Under the pieces are notes generated by a model. The model ran no database searches, was not told the DNA's origin, and saw only the letters and a program-made list of their open reading frames with translations. This document shows, piece after piece, positions 23,256 to 36,524 of a stretch of 64,000 nucleotides of DNA (within the stretch, counting starts at the first letter, position 1; every line of letters starts with the position of its first letter). Source of the stretch: Sycobia sp. Sy_11 (lineage: Eukaryota; Arthropoda; Insecta; Hymenoptera; Epichrysomallidae); contig JACCIC010000227.1 of NCBI GenBank assembly GCA_018907035.1, positions 393,001 through 457,000 on the forward strand, read 5' to 3'. Position numbers and translations under genes: made by a program.

Positions 23256-24395
23256 TTTAAAATGACATGTTCCAAAGTAAATATTTATATTGTTTAAGAA
23301 AATTTTTTATTATAATTTATAATTTAAGAGAAGAATCTTGGGAAGAATGAATAATAGCAAATAAATAATTTATTTAATTTAATGCAATCATTCCTTAAAA
23401 TGATTTAAATTGTTTTTTTAAATTATATTTCTTTATTATATTCATAAATAATATTTTCTACATTGATATAGTTTTAATTTTTAGTACAAAAGTATAAAAT
23501 TTTCATCATTATTCTCAAAGTGTTTAACGCATTGTACAAGAAAAAAAATTTGCTATCTTTCTTTCCCACTCTCTGTCCACTATCTTCGTCTGAGCATACC
23601 CGATTTTTTCTCCTGATATATACTACCCCGCACGCATACTGGGACACGGAAAGACATTTCCTTGTGAATTCTCTTCGGATTTAAATGTTTTTCTTTTAAA
23701 CTGGAAATATGGACTTATTGTTGCCGAAAACGCTTTCTTGTGACGATATTTTTAATTTCATTAGAAAAAAACTATAGATAAATAAATGTGGTTTGACAAA
23801 CCCATACTCTTGACCAAACAACATTTTAGGTGTGAATCCAAATAATCTCTATATAGTATTAATTAACACAAAATGCCGTTTATTAATCTATTTTAGCCGA
23901 TAAATTATTAATGCTATAGTGAAAATGAATGATACTTGTTAATAACACTAATCTTCATATTTTCATGATATCTACGGAAAATACCATAAAAATTTTATTT
24001 TTAAATCCATTTCTGTAATTATAAATTATAAAATAACTTTTAAAAGACATTATAAATTTTATGTATCAAATAAATAATTTTTTATTTACATGTTTATTTA
24101 TTTATTTTGTAAGCTTGCAGTATCATGTCTGGTTTACGATTCACACTGTTCAAACCGATCAAATATATATATATATGAAACTACAATTCAACTATTGTTT
24201 TATAAATTACAACAGTTCAATTTATAAGCTATCACTCAAATGACTTAAAAATAGAAAAGCTTAATTAAAAAAAGAAATATTAAAATCTAATGAAAATTCG
24301 AAAGAAATCGTAGTTTTTATCGGTTTACCCCGTTTTGTCCCACTGTGTACCGTCGTTCTATTGTTCGACCCCTTATTTTATGTATTATTTTATTT

Positions 24396-24400
<5 letters not shown>

Positions 24401-24442
<42 letters not shown>

Positions 24443-24583
24443 CAGCCTATCCTTGTGATTGGTGCGAAGGATCATGCAATTTGCCAAAATGTTAAGAGTT
24501 AAGACATGCATTTTCGCAGTTTGTCGCGCGACGAGATATTATAACAAGTATGTTGCGCGCCGCGCGGTGATCCGATATTGCGT

Positions 24584-24636
<53 letters not shown>
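24401..24636. repeat. Two (TA)n arrays
   Basis: Arrays at about 24401-24436 and 24588-24636, separated by a GC-richer 150-base segment. Confidence 0.95.
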
Positions 24637-24639
<3 letters not shown>

Positions 24640-27600
24640 GCGGCAAATCACGATTCATGGCAGTTGCACGGCCCGGTGGAAGGGAATTTATACGCGAGCC
24701 AAGTTTCCTCTAGTGCGTTTCTTTGTCAAACGCATCATCTGTATGGTCGTATATTTATTATAGTTAAAATGTATATATAGCTTAGTTTGATGATGCACTA
24801 TGATGCATCTGACTTTATCAAGTGCGCCTCGATAACTGTAGCTTAATCATTGAAATCGATGTAAAAGTCATTTTGCTGAAGAAGTCAATTTTCATTTAAT
24901 ATTTTTAGTAAAAAAAAGGCTCATAACTATGGTTCTATCAAAGTTCATATAAATTATATTTTTTATACATAATAACATATTTGTAAAAATTATTTATTAA
25001 ATTTTATGAATGAAATAAATAAATTATTAACAAATAAATAATCAAAAAGTAAATAAAAAAATTCTCTATGCTCGTTGTCAAATAATATTTAATTTAAATA
25101 TTTTATTTATGGATTAGAAGGAGAAATGACAAAATATGGATACAGCAGAGTTAGTCCAGACTAAGCATAATAACTTTTTTTACATCGAAACTGAGCCCTT
25201 GAAATTTATATAGGATAAATCCTATAATAATAAAGAGTGTTAATATAGAGTGTTCTAAACACTCTTTAATTCACAAGTTAATGCTAGTATATGTATTACA
25301 ATAAGATTATACTTTTTTTAAATGAAATGAATGAAAATGCATGATTTTTAGTATGGAATTTGAAGAATAAATAAAATTTTAAATAAAAGAATACTAATTA
25401 ACCTATAATTCTCATAAATATTCACTTTTTTTAATCATCACCCATTAATGTATCACATACCGTGCGGAACTTCAGCCGAGCTTCAATTAACAATAATTAA
25501 AATACTATGAATTTCGAAGTGTAGGTGAATTAGAATTGATCTGCTATAGATTTTATTTATTCGACAAATCCGGCCCGAAAGAATAAGTTTTCATTAAAAA
25601 TAATTCCACTGATGAAATACTATCTAACGAAGAAGAGCATAAAGGTGTCCTGAGCAAACTTTTTTCAAGCTATACACATCTACAAATTCTCGAAATACAC
25701 TAGATACTTTTGTTTTTCGAGCCTGATTGTGCGACAATTTAAAGGATGTAAACGATCTCTAAGGTCTCTCGAATCGATCGATCGTCTCTCAAACGATCTC
25801 TAAACTCAAAAAAAAATTGGTTTGTTGCAAGTATTTTGAAAATAACTACTCGACAAGTATATTGTTGTATGCACTGTATTGGATTAAACTCAATATAAAC
25901 GTACAATAAGTATCGACAAATCTTCCAAAAATGATGGCTTCCAAGAACATTTTAGAATATGTTCTCTATCCCGCAAATTCGTTTTAGAGACGAAATGAAA
26001 AAAAGGTCTTGTTCAAGATTTTTCTATCCTTCATAATATATGACACGTTTCGCGTAAATCGGTGAATATAGTCGTCGAGCTGTTACTTCCTTGATTATTT
26101 GCTAAAGATCATTTTTTTTAGAATTTCAGCGCTGATTATGACCGCCTAAATAATCCTATTAATAGCTATAATAAAGACAAACACGCGTTTTATATTCTTC
26201 GAATTAAAAGAATAGAAAACACGCTCTACACTTTATAAAGCAATCATTTGTCAGTTTTTGAAGCCACTCAAGTAATTTTATTGTAATTTAATACTATATT
26301 ATATGAATTTTTTTTTTTGAAATTTATAATTTTTAATAAAAACGGTCATCTCGTTTTCAATAACAAATTGTTTGGAGGAAAAGCCTGATAACTTATCTCG
26401 CTCAGTATGGTTCTGTACCAAATGGGCTCGAAAATAAAGTTGTTTCTCCGTGTAAGTTAGGTTAGTATTAATTAAAAACTTTCTACATTATAAATGAATT
26501 AAATTATTCTATGTTCTTCATATTGCAATTCGCGATTTATTTATTATTTGGTGTCTCAGTCATAAATACAACCGGTAATCCAATCAATTTGATATTTTCC
26601 AGTCGTTTTTCTAATTTCGACAGTGCTAATTGCGATATTTTTATTCCTAATCCAAGGCCATACGTCGATTTTATAATTTTTTAGGAGTTTTAATTATATA
26701 TCTTTTGCATAAGTTTAACACAAGCATTAATTATTCATTTTTCATAGAAAAATAAAGAAACTATATTTTTCCTGAATGCGATTGATTTTAAAGCTAATTC
26801 TTTAAAACATTAAATTAACAATTAAAGTTTAACTAATTAACTAATGAAAAAAAAGTTTTTAAATTTTAATTTTAATGACTTTTTATTAGTATCATACATT
26901 TTTGATAAACAAACTATAGTCTATAAAAATTATTTTTGGTTCAAAATGATATGTATATCTTAGTAAAAATAAATCAGTATAAATTATACAATAACTACTC
27001 TGGAATATACATTGAATTATATCCTCTCAGCGCAATCTATAGATAATACGAACATGATAAAAACTAATTGGTGGAACATAATAAAAGAAAATGTAATTTT
27101 TATCTTTTATCAAAAAAGTATTAGAGAGAAAGTCTGTGAAGAGGAGATCCATGTAAATATAATGAGTCGATTTACATGTGACATCGCTCCACTATCTTTC
27201 AAAATATATATCATTACAACCTACTGCTTAACATTAACAAAACAACTACCATATCTAAATTCCTACTTGCTACATACTATAGAAAATCCACTGACTCGTT
27301 CTACAAGAAAACCTGGCGTAGATAAAATATTTCAAGATGCGGATACTATCGCCAAATTTATATATGCAGAAATTATTAGTACAGAAAAAGTTAAATGCTC
27401 ACTTTAAGTTTCACAGTAATTCTTGCATTTCGTGGTACTCAAAAGTAACAATTATTTAGAAATAAATGCATACTGGTTTATTGAAAAGTTGAAACAATTG
27501 GTTAAACTGCTCAATAAATAAAAATTTCACTTATTCGATTTTAGAGGGCTTGAAAATGAATTTGGCCTTGCAGTACAATACATTTGCTCCAAAACGTCTT

Positions 27601-27778
27601 TCAATTTATTTACTAAGGAGCATATTCTTAGTTCCTCGTGACTTACATAGTGTACATATTGTTTAAAACAAAAAGGAACTTTGAAAATCAATACTAATTC
27701 TGAGTAGTAAGGTTCCTGATATTCCGGAAGTCTTTAACATTCCGTTTCAGACTTTTTCTTAAGAACACATACACATGT

Positions 27779-27781
<3 letters not shown>

Positions 27782-27834
<53 letters not shown>
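27782..27834. repeat. (TA)n microsatellite
   Basis: About 26 units in non-coding DNA. Confidence 0.95.
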
Positions 27835-27836
<2 letters not shown>

Positions 27837-28511
27837 GCTAGCGTATTCTCAAAATAAGAGATTTAAAAATACGCATCATTCATTTTACACGTACCGTCCA
27901 GCATTATTATTTTTATACGTATCGTCATGTTTTGTTATATTCAACTATAATCAAAGTAATAGATTTATAAAAAAGTAATAATATTAATAAAACTGAATTT
28001 AATTAATACGCTTATAGTTGATTGTGCATAAATCATTTTAATAAATTAAAATTTTTCAAACAGCAGCTCCCGAAATCTTCTTTTTTATTTTACAAGAATA
28101 GTCATATATCCATCCTATAATATGTATGTGTCTTTTTAATTAGTTTATGTCTTATCTTAAACTTTTTATCTGCGGTGGTTTTAATATATATGATTGTTCA
28201 TTTTGGAAATGATTTGGCTGATCTTCATTTAATATTATAAAATTTTATTGTTTTACAAAAATTTTTCTACGAATAAGTTAGATTTTATATTGTCATTTGA
28301 TGAACTGTTGTTTTCCACGCTTCTGTTTATTATTATACCAATTTTTAAATGTGTTTTTCATATAAAATTACAAATAAACTAATAATAATAGAAAAATTAT
28401 TATATATTACAGTATATTTTAGTATGTGCAGGAACTAAATTTCATATATTATACGATTCCATTACGACTGTGTCATAGAAAAGAAAGCTATAATTAAACT
28501 GAAATACTGCA

Positions 28512-28512
<1 letters not shown>

Positions 28513-28564
<52 letters not shown>
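28513..28564. repeat. (TA)n microsatellite
   Basis: About 26 units, 160 bases beyond the donor of the candidate exon at 28722-28850. Confidence 0.95.
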
Positions 28565-28565
<1 letters not shown>

Positions 28566-28721
28566 TATATGTGCAATGACGCGCGGAAAATATTCATCAT
28601 ATCTTATGAAGTTGGCGGAAATGAAGTTTTTCCTAAATCTACACACAATACGCTTAACACTCGATATAAATTATACGTACTCCCATCATGCGGGAGGAGA
28701 TACAATATTTAATGCACTCAC

Positions 28722-28850
28722 CGTGTTCGATTTTCTGACAACTTTTTCTACCTCCGATCCATCCTGCGGACTATTGAGCTGTTGCAGAGCCGCCTCGAGG
28801 CTCAGCACGTTCCAATTGGACATTCTGCGCGCGTCCATGATCGAGGACAT
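28722..28850 (-). CDS. Candidate first coding exon of an unidentified minus-strand gene
   Basis: An ATG at 28850 opens 43 codons that end exactly at an excellent donor (ACG, then GTGAGT) in phase 0. The peptide begins MSSIMDARRMSNWNVLSLEA and continues as an amphipathic, glutamine-rich helix-like stretch to VEKVVRKSNT. An in-frame stop lies upstream. Composition is markedly GC-richer than the flanks, as in the other real exons here. A CpG-rich block at 30.0-30.8 kb upstream could be its promoter. I found no matching downstream exon between here and the F-box gene. Its intron may therefore be very long, later exons may be too short to see, or the exon may be spurious. I do not recognise the protein. 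Confidence 0.5.
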
Positions 28851-29085
28851 CCGTGGATCGGCGCCCGCGGATATATTATATAAAGAGGCGGCAAACGGTC
28901 GTGCAACAGAGTTAGTGATTTAAATAGATGCGGCTTTATTTCGTTTTCCTTTTGCTTTGTTTTGTTTTGTTTTTAATTTTATTTGCAAATCAATGAAAGA
29001 GACGAACGACACGTGGATGGGAGACGGGGTGCTCGGTGAGAAATGCTTCGGTCGGGTATAAGAATGCCTCGCGACCCGTTACACA

Positions 29086-29088
<3 letters not shown>

Positions 29089-29137
<49 letters not shown>

Positions 29138-29170
29138 GTATGTATGTATGTATGTATGTATGTATGTATA
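29089..29170. repeat. Compound (TA)n-(TGTA)n microsatellite
   Basis: About 46 bases of alternating TA run directly into a TGTA tetranucleotide array of about eight units. Confidence 0.9.
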
Positions 29171-29727
29171 TGTATAACGTATGATTACAAAAGAATCGCG
29201 TCCAGAACCAGAAAATATGTATGGAGTCGATGTTTCTTAATGAAAACTCGATCGAGTACTCATTCTCTCGAGGCAGTCTTGTGATTTATAAATTTGAGTT
29301 AAGACATGCAGCGATCACACACCGTTACCAGATGTACACTCGAGTGTGCGGCGTCAAAAATTCATTCCACAGCTATTTTTTCTCTCCTATACGCCCCTCC
29401 GGTGTATATATGTATATATAAATACGTAGCGTCTTCTTTTTCTTTTTTTTTTCTTCTTTTTTGGTATACTAGACTCGTCTCAAAACACAAACGCAGTGAC
29501 GTAGTTCATTTCATTTTCCATTACTGCGAGTTTTTTAACACATGGGAAGGGATGGGAGAATGTTAAGCACAAAACGCCTCATATTATTCTGTACAACTAG
29601 AATGCACACAAACCAAAAACTTCACCATTTCACTGTTATGGACATTTTTTTTCTCTTGGCATATTACGTGTACAGAGCTTTGTAATTGGAAACGCAAAAG
29701 AGCTCGATGGTTATATATGTATAGCTA

Positions 29728-29730
<3 letters not shown>

Positions 29731-29781
<51 letters not shown>
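29731..29781. repeat. (TA)n microsatellite
   Basis: About 25 units left of the CpG-rich island. Confidence 0.95.
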
Positions 29782-29784
<3 letters not shown>

Positions 29785-29956
29785 CCGAGTAATATGCGTG
29801 CGAAAAGCCGCGCCCTAAAATACACTCGTCCATCTCGCATCATTGCACCCCACTCTATATGATATCTCCATATCGATATATAGAATAATAGTCTGTTTTT
29901 CATTCGCATTTCTCTTCTTCTTTTTTTGGTATCTCGGCCCGGGATAAGAAGAAGAC

Positions 29957-30022
<66 letters not shown>
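29957..30022. repeat. (TA)n microsatellite
   Basis: About 33 units with one C interruption, abutting the CpG-rich island. Confidence 0.95.
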
Positions 30023-30024
<2 letters not shown>

Positions 30025-30025
<1 letters not shown>

Positions 30026-30238
30026 AAAAAAACGATCGCGCGCATACAACCAGCGCGCGCGGAGGAGGGGACCGCAGCGCGGAAGCGGCGCTCGACGATC
30101 TCGGCCCGGGCCCAGTGCTACTGATGGCCGCGCGGACGCGCATTCGTTTTGTTCGGTGCGGGGAGGTCGCCGCGCGGGAAAAAAAGCGCTCCCTCCCCGG
30201 AAACATAATTATACATACGAGTGGGTATATATACATGC

Positions 30239-30276
<38 letters not shown>

Positions 30277-30830
30277 ACAGCATTCTTCGCGCTTCTCAGG
30301 GGTTCTCCCAAAATAGACGCTACTATATAGGATACGTTGCGCGTGCGTTCTCTCTTTCTCTCTCTCTCTCTCTCTGCCTCTCTTTTTCTGTCTCTCTCTC
30401 CCTCCCTATCTCTATATACCTTCTACACTGGAGAGCTTACTTACAGCGCGCATATGAGGGAGACACCACGTGATCCATATGTGTGCGCGCGTTGTTCGCC
30501 CGCGCGCGCGTGCGATGGCTATTCGTCGTCGCGGACGCGAGTGCCTCTCCTTTATACCGATTCGTCTTCTTCGAAAGGTGGCGTACCCCGCGGGCACTTT
30601 ATATGTGTCCGTGTGTGTGCGCGTGCGTGCCTGCTCGTATGTGTGGTGGACGGCTAAGCGCGCTTCTCCTGCATGCTGTGTGTAGCCTCGACGACGCGAT
30701 GATAAACGGCGCGGGCGCGTGCGTTCTTTTTCCTTTCTTTGATTCGCAACGCACGAGCCGGGACAGTCGTCGATCGGTTTCTTTTGCCTTCCTCGCCGGC
30801 TCTCCTCTGGCTCTCTCGCGCTGATATTTT
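30025..30830 (-). promoter_or_regulatory. GC/CpG-rich island, possible promoter of the minus-strand gene
   Basis: This is one of the most CpG-dense stretches in the window (many CGCG and GCGCGC words), placed 1.2-2 kb upstream of the exon at 28722-28850. It includes a (TG)n run at 30250-30277 and a (CT)n run at 30352-30374. Several frames are open only because of the composition. The strand assignment is inferred from the neighbouring exon. Confidence 0.35.
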
Positions 30831-32600
30831 TAAATCGAAGGTTCGCCTATACTGTACAACGACACTCGGGCTCTTTAGCATTCATTTTTCTAATAATAGC
30901 AACTATGTAATGTACATATATATAATATTTTCTTGTCTTTAATATTTATAATAATTGGTTTAAATGGAAACAGGCTTGCGGAAGGAAGTACTATGCGCCC
31001 AGACTTTGTTAAGCAACAGATAACACGAGGAAAAAAGTGAAAAATTATCTTTATTTTTTCAACTTTTCTCATTATACATCTGTATAGTATTATATTATAT
31101 GTTTTATAACAAACTTATGTCGCCACAAAATAAGGTTACATTTAAAACTATTATTATAATGACATTAGTCAATTTATAAATTAAAATATGTTAAATAAAC
31201 ATTTAATATTAATAACATGGTGGGAAATGATAAATGAGACCTGAAAATGAGAAAAATCGGTTCATCCATGTCACGTGCGAATTTTATGTATTACAATACT
31301 GACTATAATGTAGAACTAAAATTACAAACAAGACTAGACAACAATGAATTTATGCATCTTTAAAGAGTTCAATGAATTTTACGATAATATTGCATACGGA
31401 AAATATTGAAATGCAGAATGATATTTTATAGTTTCTGATGATTTACATGATATTCGATTCTGAAGATGTTGTCGTTGTAAAAAATTGACAGAACACACAC
31501 ATCTATATTTTACCTGTCATATGTTTTACTGAACGAAGGTAACATTCGCATCCCTACCATTTTAATTAACTTAATTTTTCTTTATTTTTCAAAGAATATT
31601 AAAATAATGGATTTTGTAAAGATAAACCTAAAAAATACAAAATAAGTGAATTAGTTACATAATTAAAACATGATATAGTTTCATAAACTATTGGCAATTA
31701 CTTTTTTCAAGCACGCAGATCTATAGATTTTTTATATATAATGTACGTTAATAAATTATTTTAATATTTCTGAAAGTACGCACGCGTGTACGCATGTGAA
31801 AAGCGTTATTAATTTCTAAAATATATATCTATTAGTCAATAAATAAATACACGCGCATTTACGCATGACAGTTTATTGAGCAAATTCTAAATCGATCATC
31901 AATAATAAAATATTGCTTTGTTAATATATTACGTATTGATCGATATTTGAGAGCGATATATTAAAAAATATCTTGGAATAAAATTGAATTTTTCTACTGA
32001 TTAACTTTTATTTCCTTCTCAAAATAATTTTTGGGTCAAAAAAGGCAACCCACAGAAATTGCCTGAAAAATATTTGATCAAAGCCATTTTACTTTTTGGC
32101 CTTATACATTTTTTTTTATTTTTACACACTGATAAACAAAAAGTTATTTTTTTACCTAAACCTTATCACTCATGAGAAAAATTTGCTAATTGGGATAAAC
32201 GGATATAGTACGACAAAAGTAAATCTTTTCTTGAAAATGACATTTTGAAAGATTGTTCATATCATATATTTCTAGAATTCAGGTAGAAGTACTTCAAAGT
32301 AAATAGATTTAGTCCTGCCAGATTAATAGTCTATATATTATGTTAGAAAGTTTAATCTTTGGATATTATTTTCTGCAAAAGTTTACTTCGCGGTGCGAAA
32401 AATTGACGATCGACAAAATGATATTAAAAAACTCAATCTAGATAAATTATTGTAATGTTCAAAAAGGTTTTTATATCCGTGTGTCCAAAACATGATGTAA
32501 ATATTAATTAAAGATTACAATAAACCTCATTTTCGTTCTATTACATGCTACAATGATCTCTTTTCCGCTGTAAGATAACAAAAATTAATAGGCTCTCGTC
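30831..32600. other. AT-rich non-coding stretch
   Basis: I see no coding exon, RNA gene or clear repeat in these 1.8 kb. Confidence 0.5.
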
Positions 32601-32869
32601 CGACTTTTCTTCTCGAAAAGCTCAACTACTGTCTCGTATTTTCATTGTATGCGTGAAACAAGGGAATGGAAATTCGCCACCGTTTTAGTTTTGAGAGATG
32701 CGGTTGCAAAAGGAATGCACCACACAGAGACACACGCACGTGCACACATGCACACGCAGACCCACAAGTTCCCACGCAAAACGCTAATAATAAAAATCAA
32801 CACCAGTTTATACTTGCCGATGCGGAGCGGTCTTTCCGATTTCGTTAGACTCGCGCGAGAGATACATAT

Positions 32870-33509
32870 AGGCGCAATGTCAAATCTATATGATCGCGAG
32901 CAAAAAACCTTGTCTGTACATTACAATAAAACGCGCGGGGCGCTTGCAAAAGTTACCTTACGACACTCTCGCATCGAACCGAATGATCGCCCGATGAATC
33001 GGCGCGAGATCTCAGCACATGCCCAGCACTCCTTGCGCGTTAAGAGTTAGATTACGGAACTCGTCCCTATATGCGTATCCGTGGCACCGAGCGCGGTTAT
33101 TGCAATGAGAGAGCGACTTCCGCGATCGCCGCGCCGAGATCGGCGTCGTATGATTTTTGTGCGGGGAATATATAGACGACGCTCGGGAGGAGCGTCCGAC
33201 GGCGCTTCATGGGACGCTATCCCGATGATCTCGAAACGAGAGAGGGGGAAGGAGGTGCGGCTTCGTAGGCGCGATCGCGCAGGTGTGCGGTGATCGTACA
33301 CGCCCTGTGCCATGTATGGAAAAATATATATATGCACATACGTATAGGAACCTCGTATAGATCAGGAGGTAACACGACTGCGGGCGGCAAGGGATGAGGA
33401 GGCGAGAGGTCCTAACGCGGAATTGGCGACAGGCCAGGCGCTAACTCGATTAATTAAAGTTGTGTAACGCGCTCCGTTGCCCCGTCGCTTTGCATCAGCG
33501 GGTGGATGC

Positions 33510-33554
<45 letters not shown>

Positions 33555-33880
33555 CCCCTCCCTCGCTCCCTCCCTTGTCGCTACTTAAGCGCGACCCGTG
33601 TCTTTCCCGTTGTTTCGCAGAGATGGGGACTCGATCGCCGGTATAAGACGCCCACGAGCGATGACCATTGTTTTTCTCCGTTGATCTTTTTTCGCCGTGT
33701 CTGTGTTTTCCCCCTTTATGCAGCGCGTGATTCCGCCCGGGCGAGCTCAATTACATAGGCTCGCTTGGGCGCTCGCGCGCGCGGGGGCGGTCGCGGGCCG
33801 GACCGCATGCCAGAATGTCTGGCTCGATCTTGCGGCGACGGAGAACATAACGCCGCGACGAGATCAGTCTAGACTGTGTT
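32870..33880. other. Second GC/CpG-rich island
   Basis: CpG-rich sequence includes GGCGCGAGAT and several GCGCGATCGC-like words, with a (CT)n array at 33512-33551. GGGGAATATATAGACG near 33160 gives a TATA-like element. Overlapping frames on both strands are basic, low-complexity peptides without recognisable domains. It is probably a regulatory or 5' UTR region of an unseen transcript. Confidence 0.35.
33512..33551. repeat. (CT)n microsatellite
   Basis: About 20 CT units (GA on the minus strand) inside the second CpG-rich island; could act as a GAGA-factor site. Confidence 0.9.
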
Positions 33881-35040
33881 AAATGTAGATTTTATGCTAT
33901 ATAATCACGCTTTGTCAAGTCGTGAGACCCATTCCCAACGAAGAGCGTATCGAGGACGAACCTTTGCTAATTTATGTATAAAATTAATCTGTATATGTAT
34001 ATACTTTTTGCATATATAAATTTTGTCGTCTCTATTATGTCTATCAAGTACGTAACTGAATTCGAATAATTACAACTACAGCACAATTATTATAAGTACT
34101 GACTTACAAGACCAGCATTATTTTTTTTTGTTTTTAAGTAAGCTTGAAAAACTGATTTTTATATAATCAATTTTTTAATTTACAAGGAGAAGGTACAGCG
34201 TTTGGGCGATAGATTTGATTCTGATCCGGTAAGGTAACGCTAATAACCTTGAAAACGAGCCCTTTACACATTTAGTGCCTAACGTTCACTCATTTTCGTG
34301 ATATGATACTTTTTACGTACAAAATTAGATTTTTTCTCTACGTAAATTTAATACGCCGTGAAGTCAGAAAAAAGTTTTAATAAAAATCCTTTCTTTTGGC
34401 AAAAAATTTAAAACAAAACTTTTAAAGCAAATAAATTAGAATGAATCTTTTTGGTAAATACAGAATTGTTTAACTACGCATCAATAAAAGATTGACCTAT
34501 TTCACGAGCAGAGTAATGCATTGAGCATCGACGAAAAGATCTATAGTATTCTTTTCTGAAAACAAATACAAAATTCAGGATTTTCGTTAAAAAATGTTTC
34601 TGAGTTCACAGTATTTTAAAGCAAAGCAATGTAAAATATTTCCAAAATTCTTAGAAGGAAACCAACTAAGGAAAAAGAGAAGGAGTATTGGATTATTTGA
34701 GCCTGTTCTAAATAATAAAGGGGAAAATAGTTGAGAATCAATATCGAACATTATTCGTAGAAGGATTGCAAACTGATGCTTCCGCTCGGTTTTATTACGG
34801 TCTGCGACTTTGCTACCCTACATGGCAAATGATTTAATTGTTTAGGTACCTGAAGTTTCTATAAGGTTTCAGTTTCGCACAAAGGCTTGCAGTGTTTTCA
34901 ATTTCGTATGCTGTAGTTCCTCTTTAGTCATTCTTGCCATTGAACAGGCGACTTTTCTTTCTTTGTTTGAAAATAAAGTTAATTTTATAAGATTCTTTTC
35001 GTATATCTGATTATTTTATTCACATATTTCACCATACATT

Positions 35041-35640
35041 ATTTATTAAAATTCAATAAGGAAAGAAAAGAAGGAATTGCAGACTATAAAAATAACAGTG
35101 AGAAAATTAAGGAAGCTTGGAGTATATTGAAAAAGAAAAAAATGGAGAGTATGGATGAAATTACAAATAAGATATCGTTGCATAGAAGTGCACATTTCTT
35201 TAAAAAATTGATATGGGTGAAAAGAAAAGTATGCAATGGACAACGTTTACCCGAGGATTATAAACAGCTATACTATACTAGATATAGATTCTAATTACAA
35301 AAAGACAAATCCATAGTCAATAATCATAGGGACATATCTCTTCCTTCAGCATATAAAATATACGCTGATTTTATATGAAGCAAAATAAAAAGGACATAAG
35401 GGAAAAATCAGCTACCCGAGCATCAAAAAGAATTTAGAATAGGAAATTAAATATGAAGAAGATTTGAATTTTAAATAAAGTGATACAAATTGAGAAAGTG
35501 CAGACAAATGCAGTATTTATTAATTTTATGACACCATTTTGATAAAAAACAGATATGAATAATTTTATGACAAATTAAAAAAAAATTATAAAGAAAATAA
35601 GGTAAGCATTCGGAGAGATTCAATTAATTAATTTATGTTG
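35041..35640 (+). pseudogene. Decayed non-LTR retrotransposon reverse-transcriptase fragment
   Basis: From about 35322 a frame reads NHRDISLPSAYKIYADFI, then after stops QLPEHQKEFRIGN, and further on QTNAVFINFM. This is the pattern of insect LINE reverse transcriptases (YRGISLL-TAYKIYA, LPE-QAGFR-GR, AVFIDFKAAFD). The preceding frame (35045-35280) is lysine-rich and may be the region before the RT domain. Several stops and gaps show that the copy is dead. Confidence 0.65.
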
Positions 35641-35773
35641 CTATTATTGCCAGAATTGTAAGCTTATAAAATGCCATAGCACTAATCATTAGCAAAGGCC
35701 AAAATTCTATTCGGGCACGGCGCACTAAGTATAAATGCTAATATTCCTGTAAAATCATCTGAACTCGATAGAG

Positions 35774-36001
35774 ATGGAAAAGAAAATTATAAAAGAGCGT
35801 TGTGCTGTTCTTATCTCTTCTGTAGCTTCCTATCATAAGCAAAATAATCAGATCAAATCAAGATTGTCCGATATGTCTAATTTTAGTGGCATACTGCTGA
35901 GTGGACTTGACGAATTAGATAAGGTTTTTAGAAATTCTCCAGCATCTAGGGAAAGCTTAAATCAAATTAATAATAGACTACTTAGTATTACACACTCATA
36001 G
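35774..36001 (+). pseudogene. Short open frame, possibly LINE ORF1 debris
   Basis: A 75-codon frame with ATG start (MEKKIIKERCAVLISSVASY at the N terminus) lies between the RT fragment and an endonuclease fragment. It predicts a helical, asparagine- and serine-containing peptide that I do not recognise. Position alone suggests retrotransposon origin. Confidence 0.25.
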
Positions 36002-36294
36002 ATAAACAGAATTCGATGCTAGTGGAGTTTTATTAGAGTTTGATGATTCGATGTTAGCCATTCGAATTAAATAGCATTAATATGCATAAAATACATTAAT
36101 AACTTTAAAGTCACAGAAGAGTCAATTTTATGAAAACTAATAAATCATTGAATGTACAATATACTAGACCTAACGAGGACTTGAAGCCATATTGAAAAAT
36201 TTTGAAAATTTAATTATAGAAGTGGAAACAATTCGGTAATAACAAAAAAGAGAAAAAGCAATATAGCAGTAAAAATAAAAATGATTGATTATAG

Positions 36295-36483
36295 GTGCTG
36301 ATATTTGTAAGATTACGAGAAAGTTTCCTTAATGTTAATTCATTGCGAGCACATATTGGAGAGATCCGTCAATTTCTTAATGATAATTTAGCTGAGGACC
36401 TTATTGTCTTTGTTGAAATCTGGCTGGGTCCACTGATCTCTGATGGTCTTATTCAGGTGAAGAGTTACCTGATTTTTACGTAA
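36295..36483 (+). pseudogene. LINE apurinic-like endonuclease N-terminal fragment
   Basis: The frame contains LNVNSLRAHIGEIRQFL and, later, VFVEIWLGPLISDGLIQV. This matches the start of LINE endonuclease domains (N-NSL--HI-ELR-FL and the E-WL motif). It stops after about 60 codons and the rest of the domain is absent. It is a truncated copy. Confidence 0.6.
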
Positions 36484-36524
36484 CTATTAAAAATAATAAA
36501 AATTAAAATTAAATATAATAAAAA

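Larger units (their letters stand above)
21345..28510. other. AT-rich non-coding region with repeat debris
   Basis: No convincing coding exon is seen on either strand. Fragments resembling decayed transposon coding sequence occur around 21400-22300, broken by stops. The GACAGTCTGACTGTC family is present near 23165. A 131-codon open frame ends at 27407 but begins with TTG and is unrecognised. Five (TA)n arrays are scattered through the region. Confidence 0.4.

Noticed and set aside
27012..27407. 131-codon plus-strand open frame
   Set aside because: It begins with TTG rather than ATG, has AT-driven composition and no recognisable motif; not listed as a gene.
33047..33337. Open frames on both strands in the second CpG-rich island
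   Set aside because: Arg-rich on both strands, as expected from CG-rich sequence; no family resemblance.
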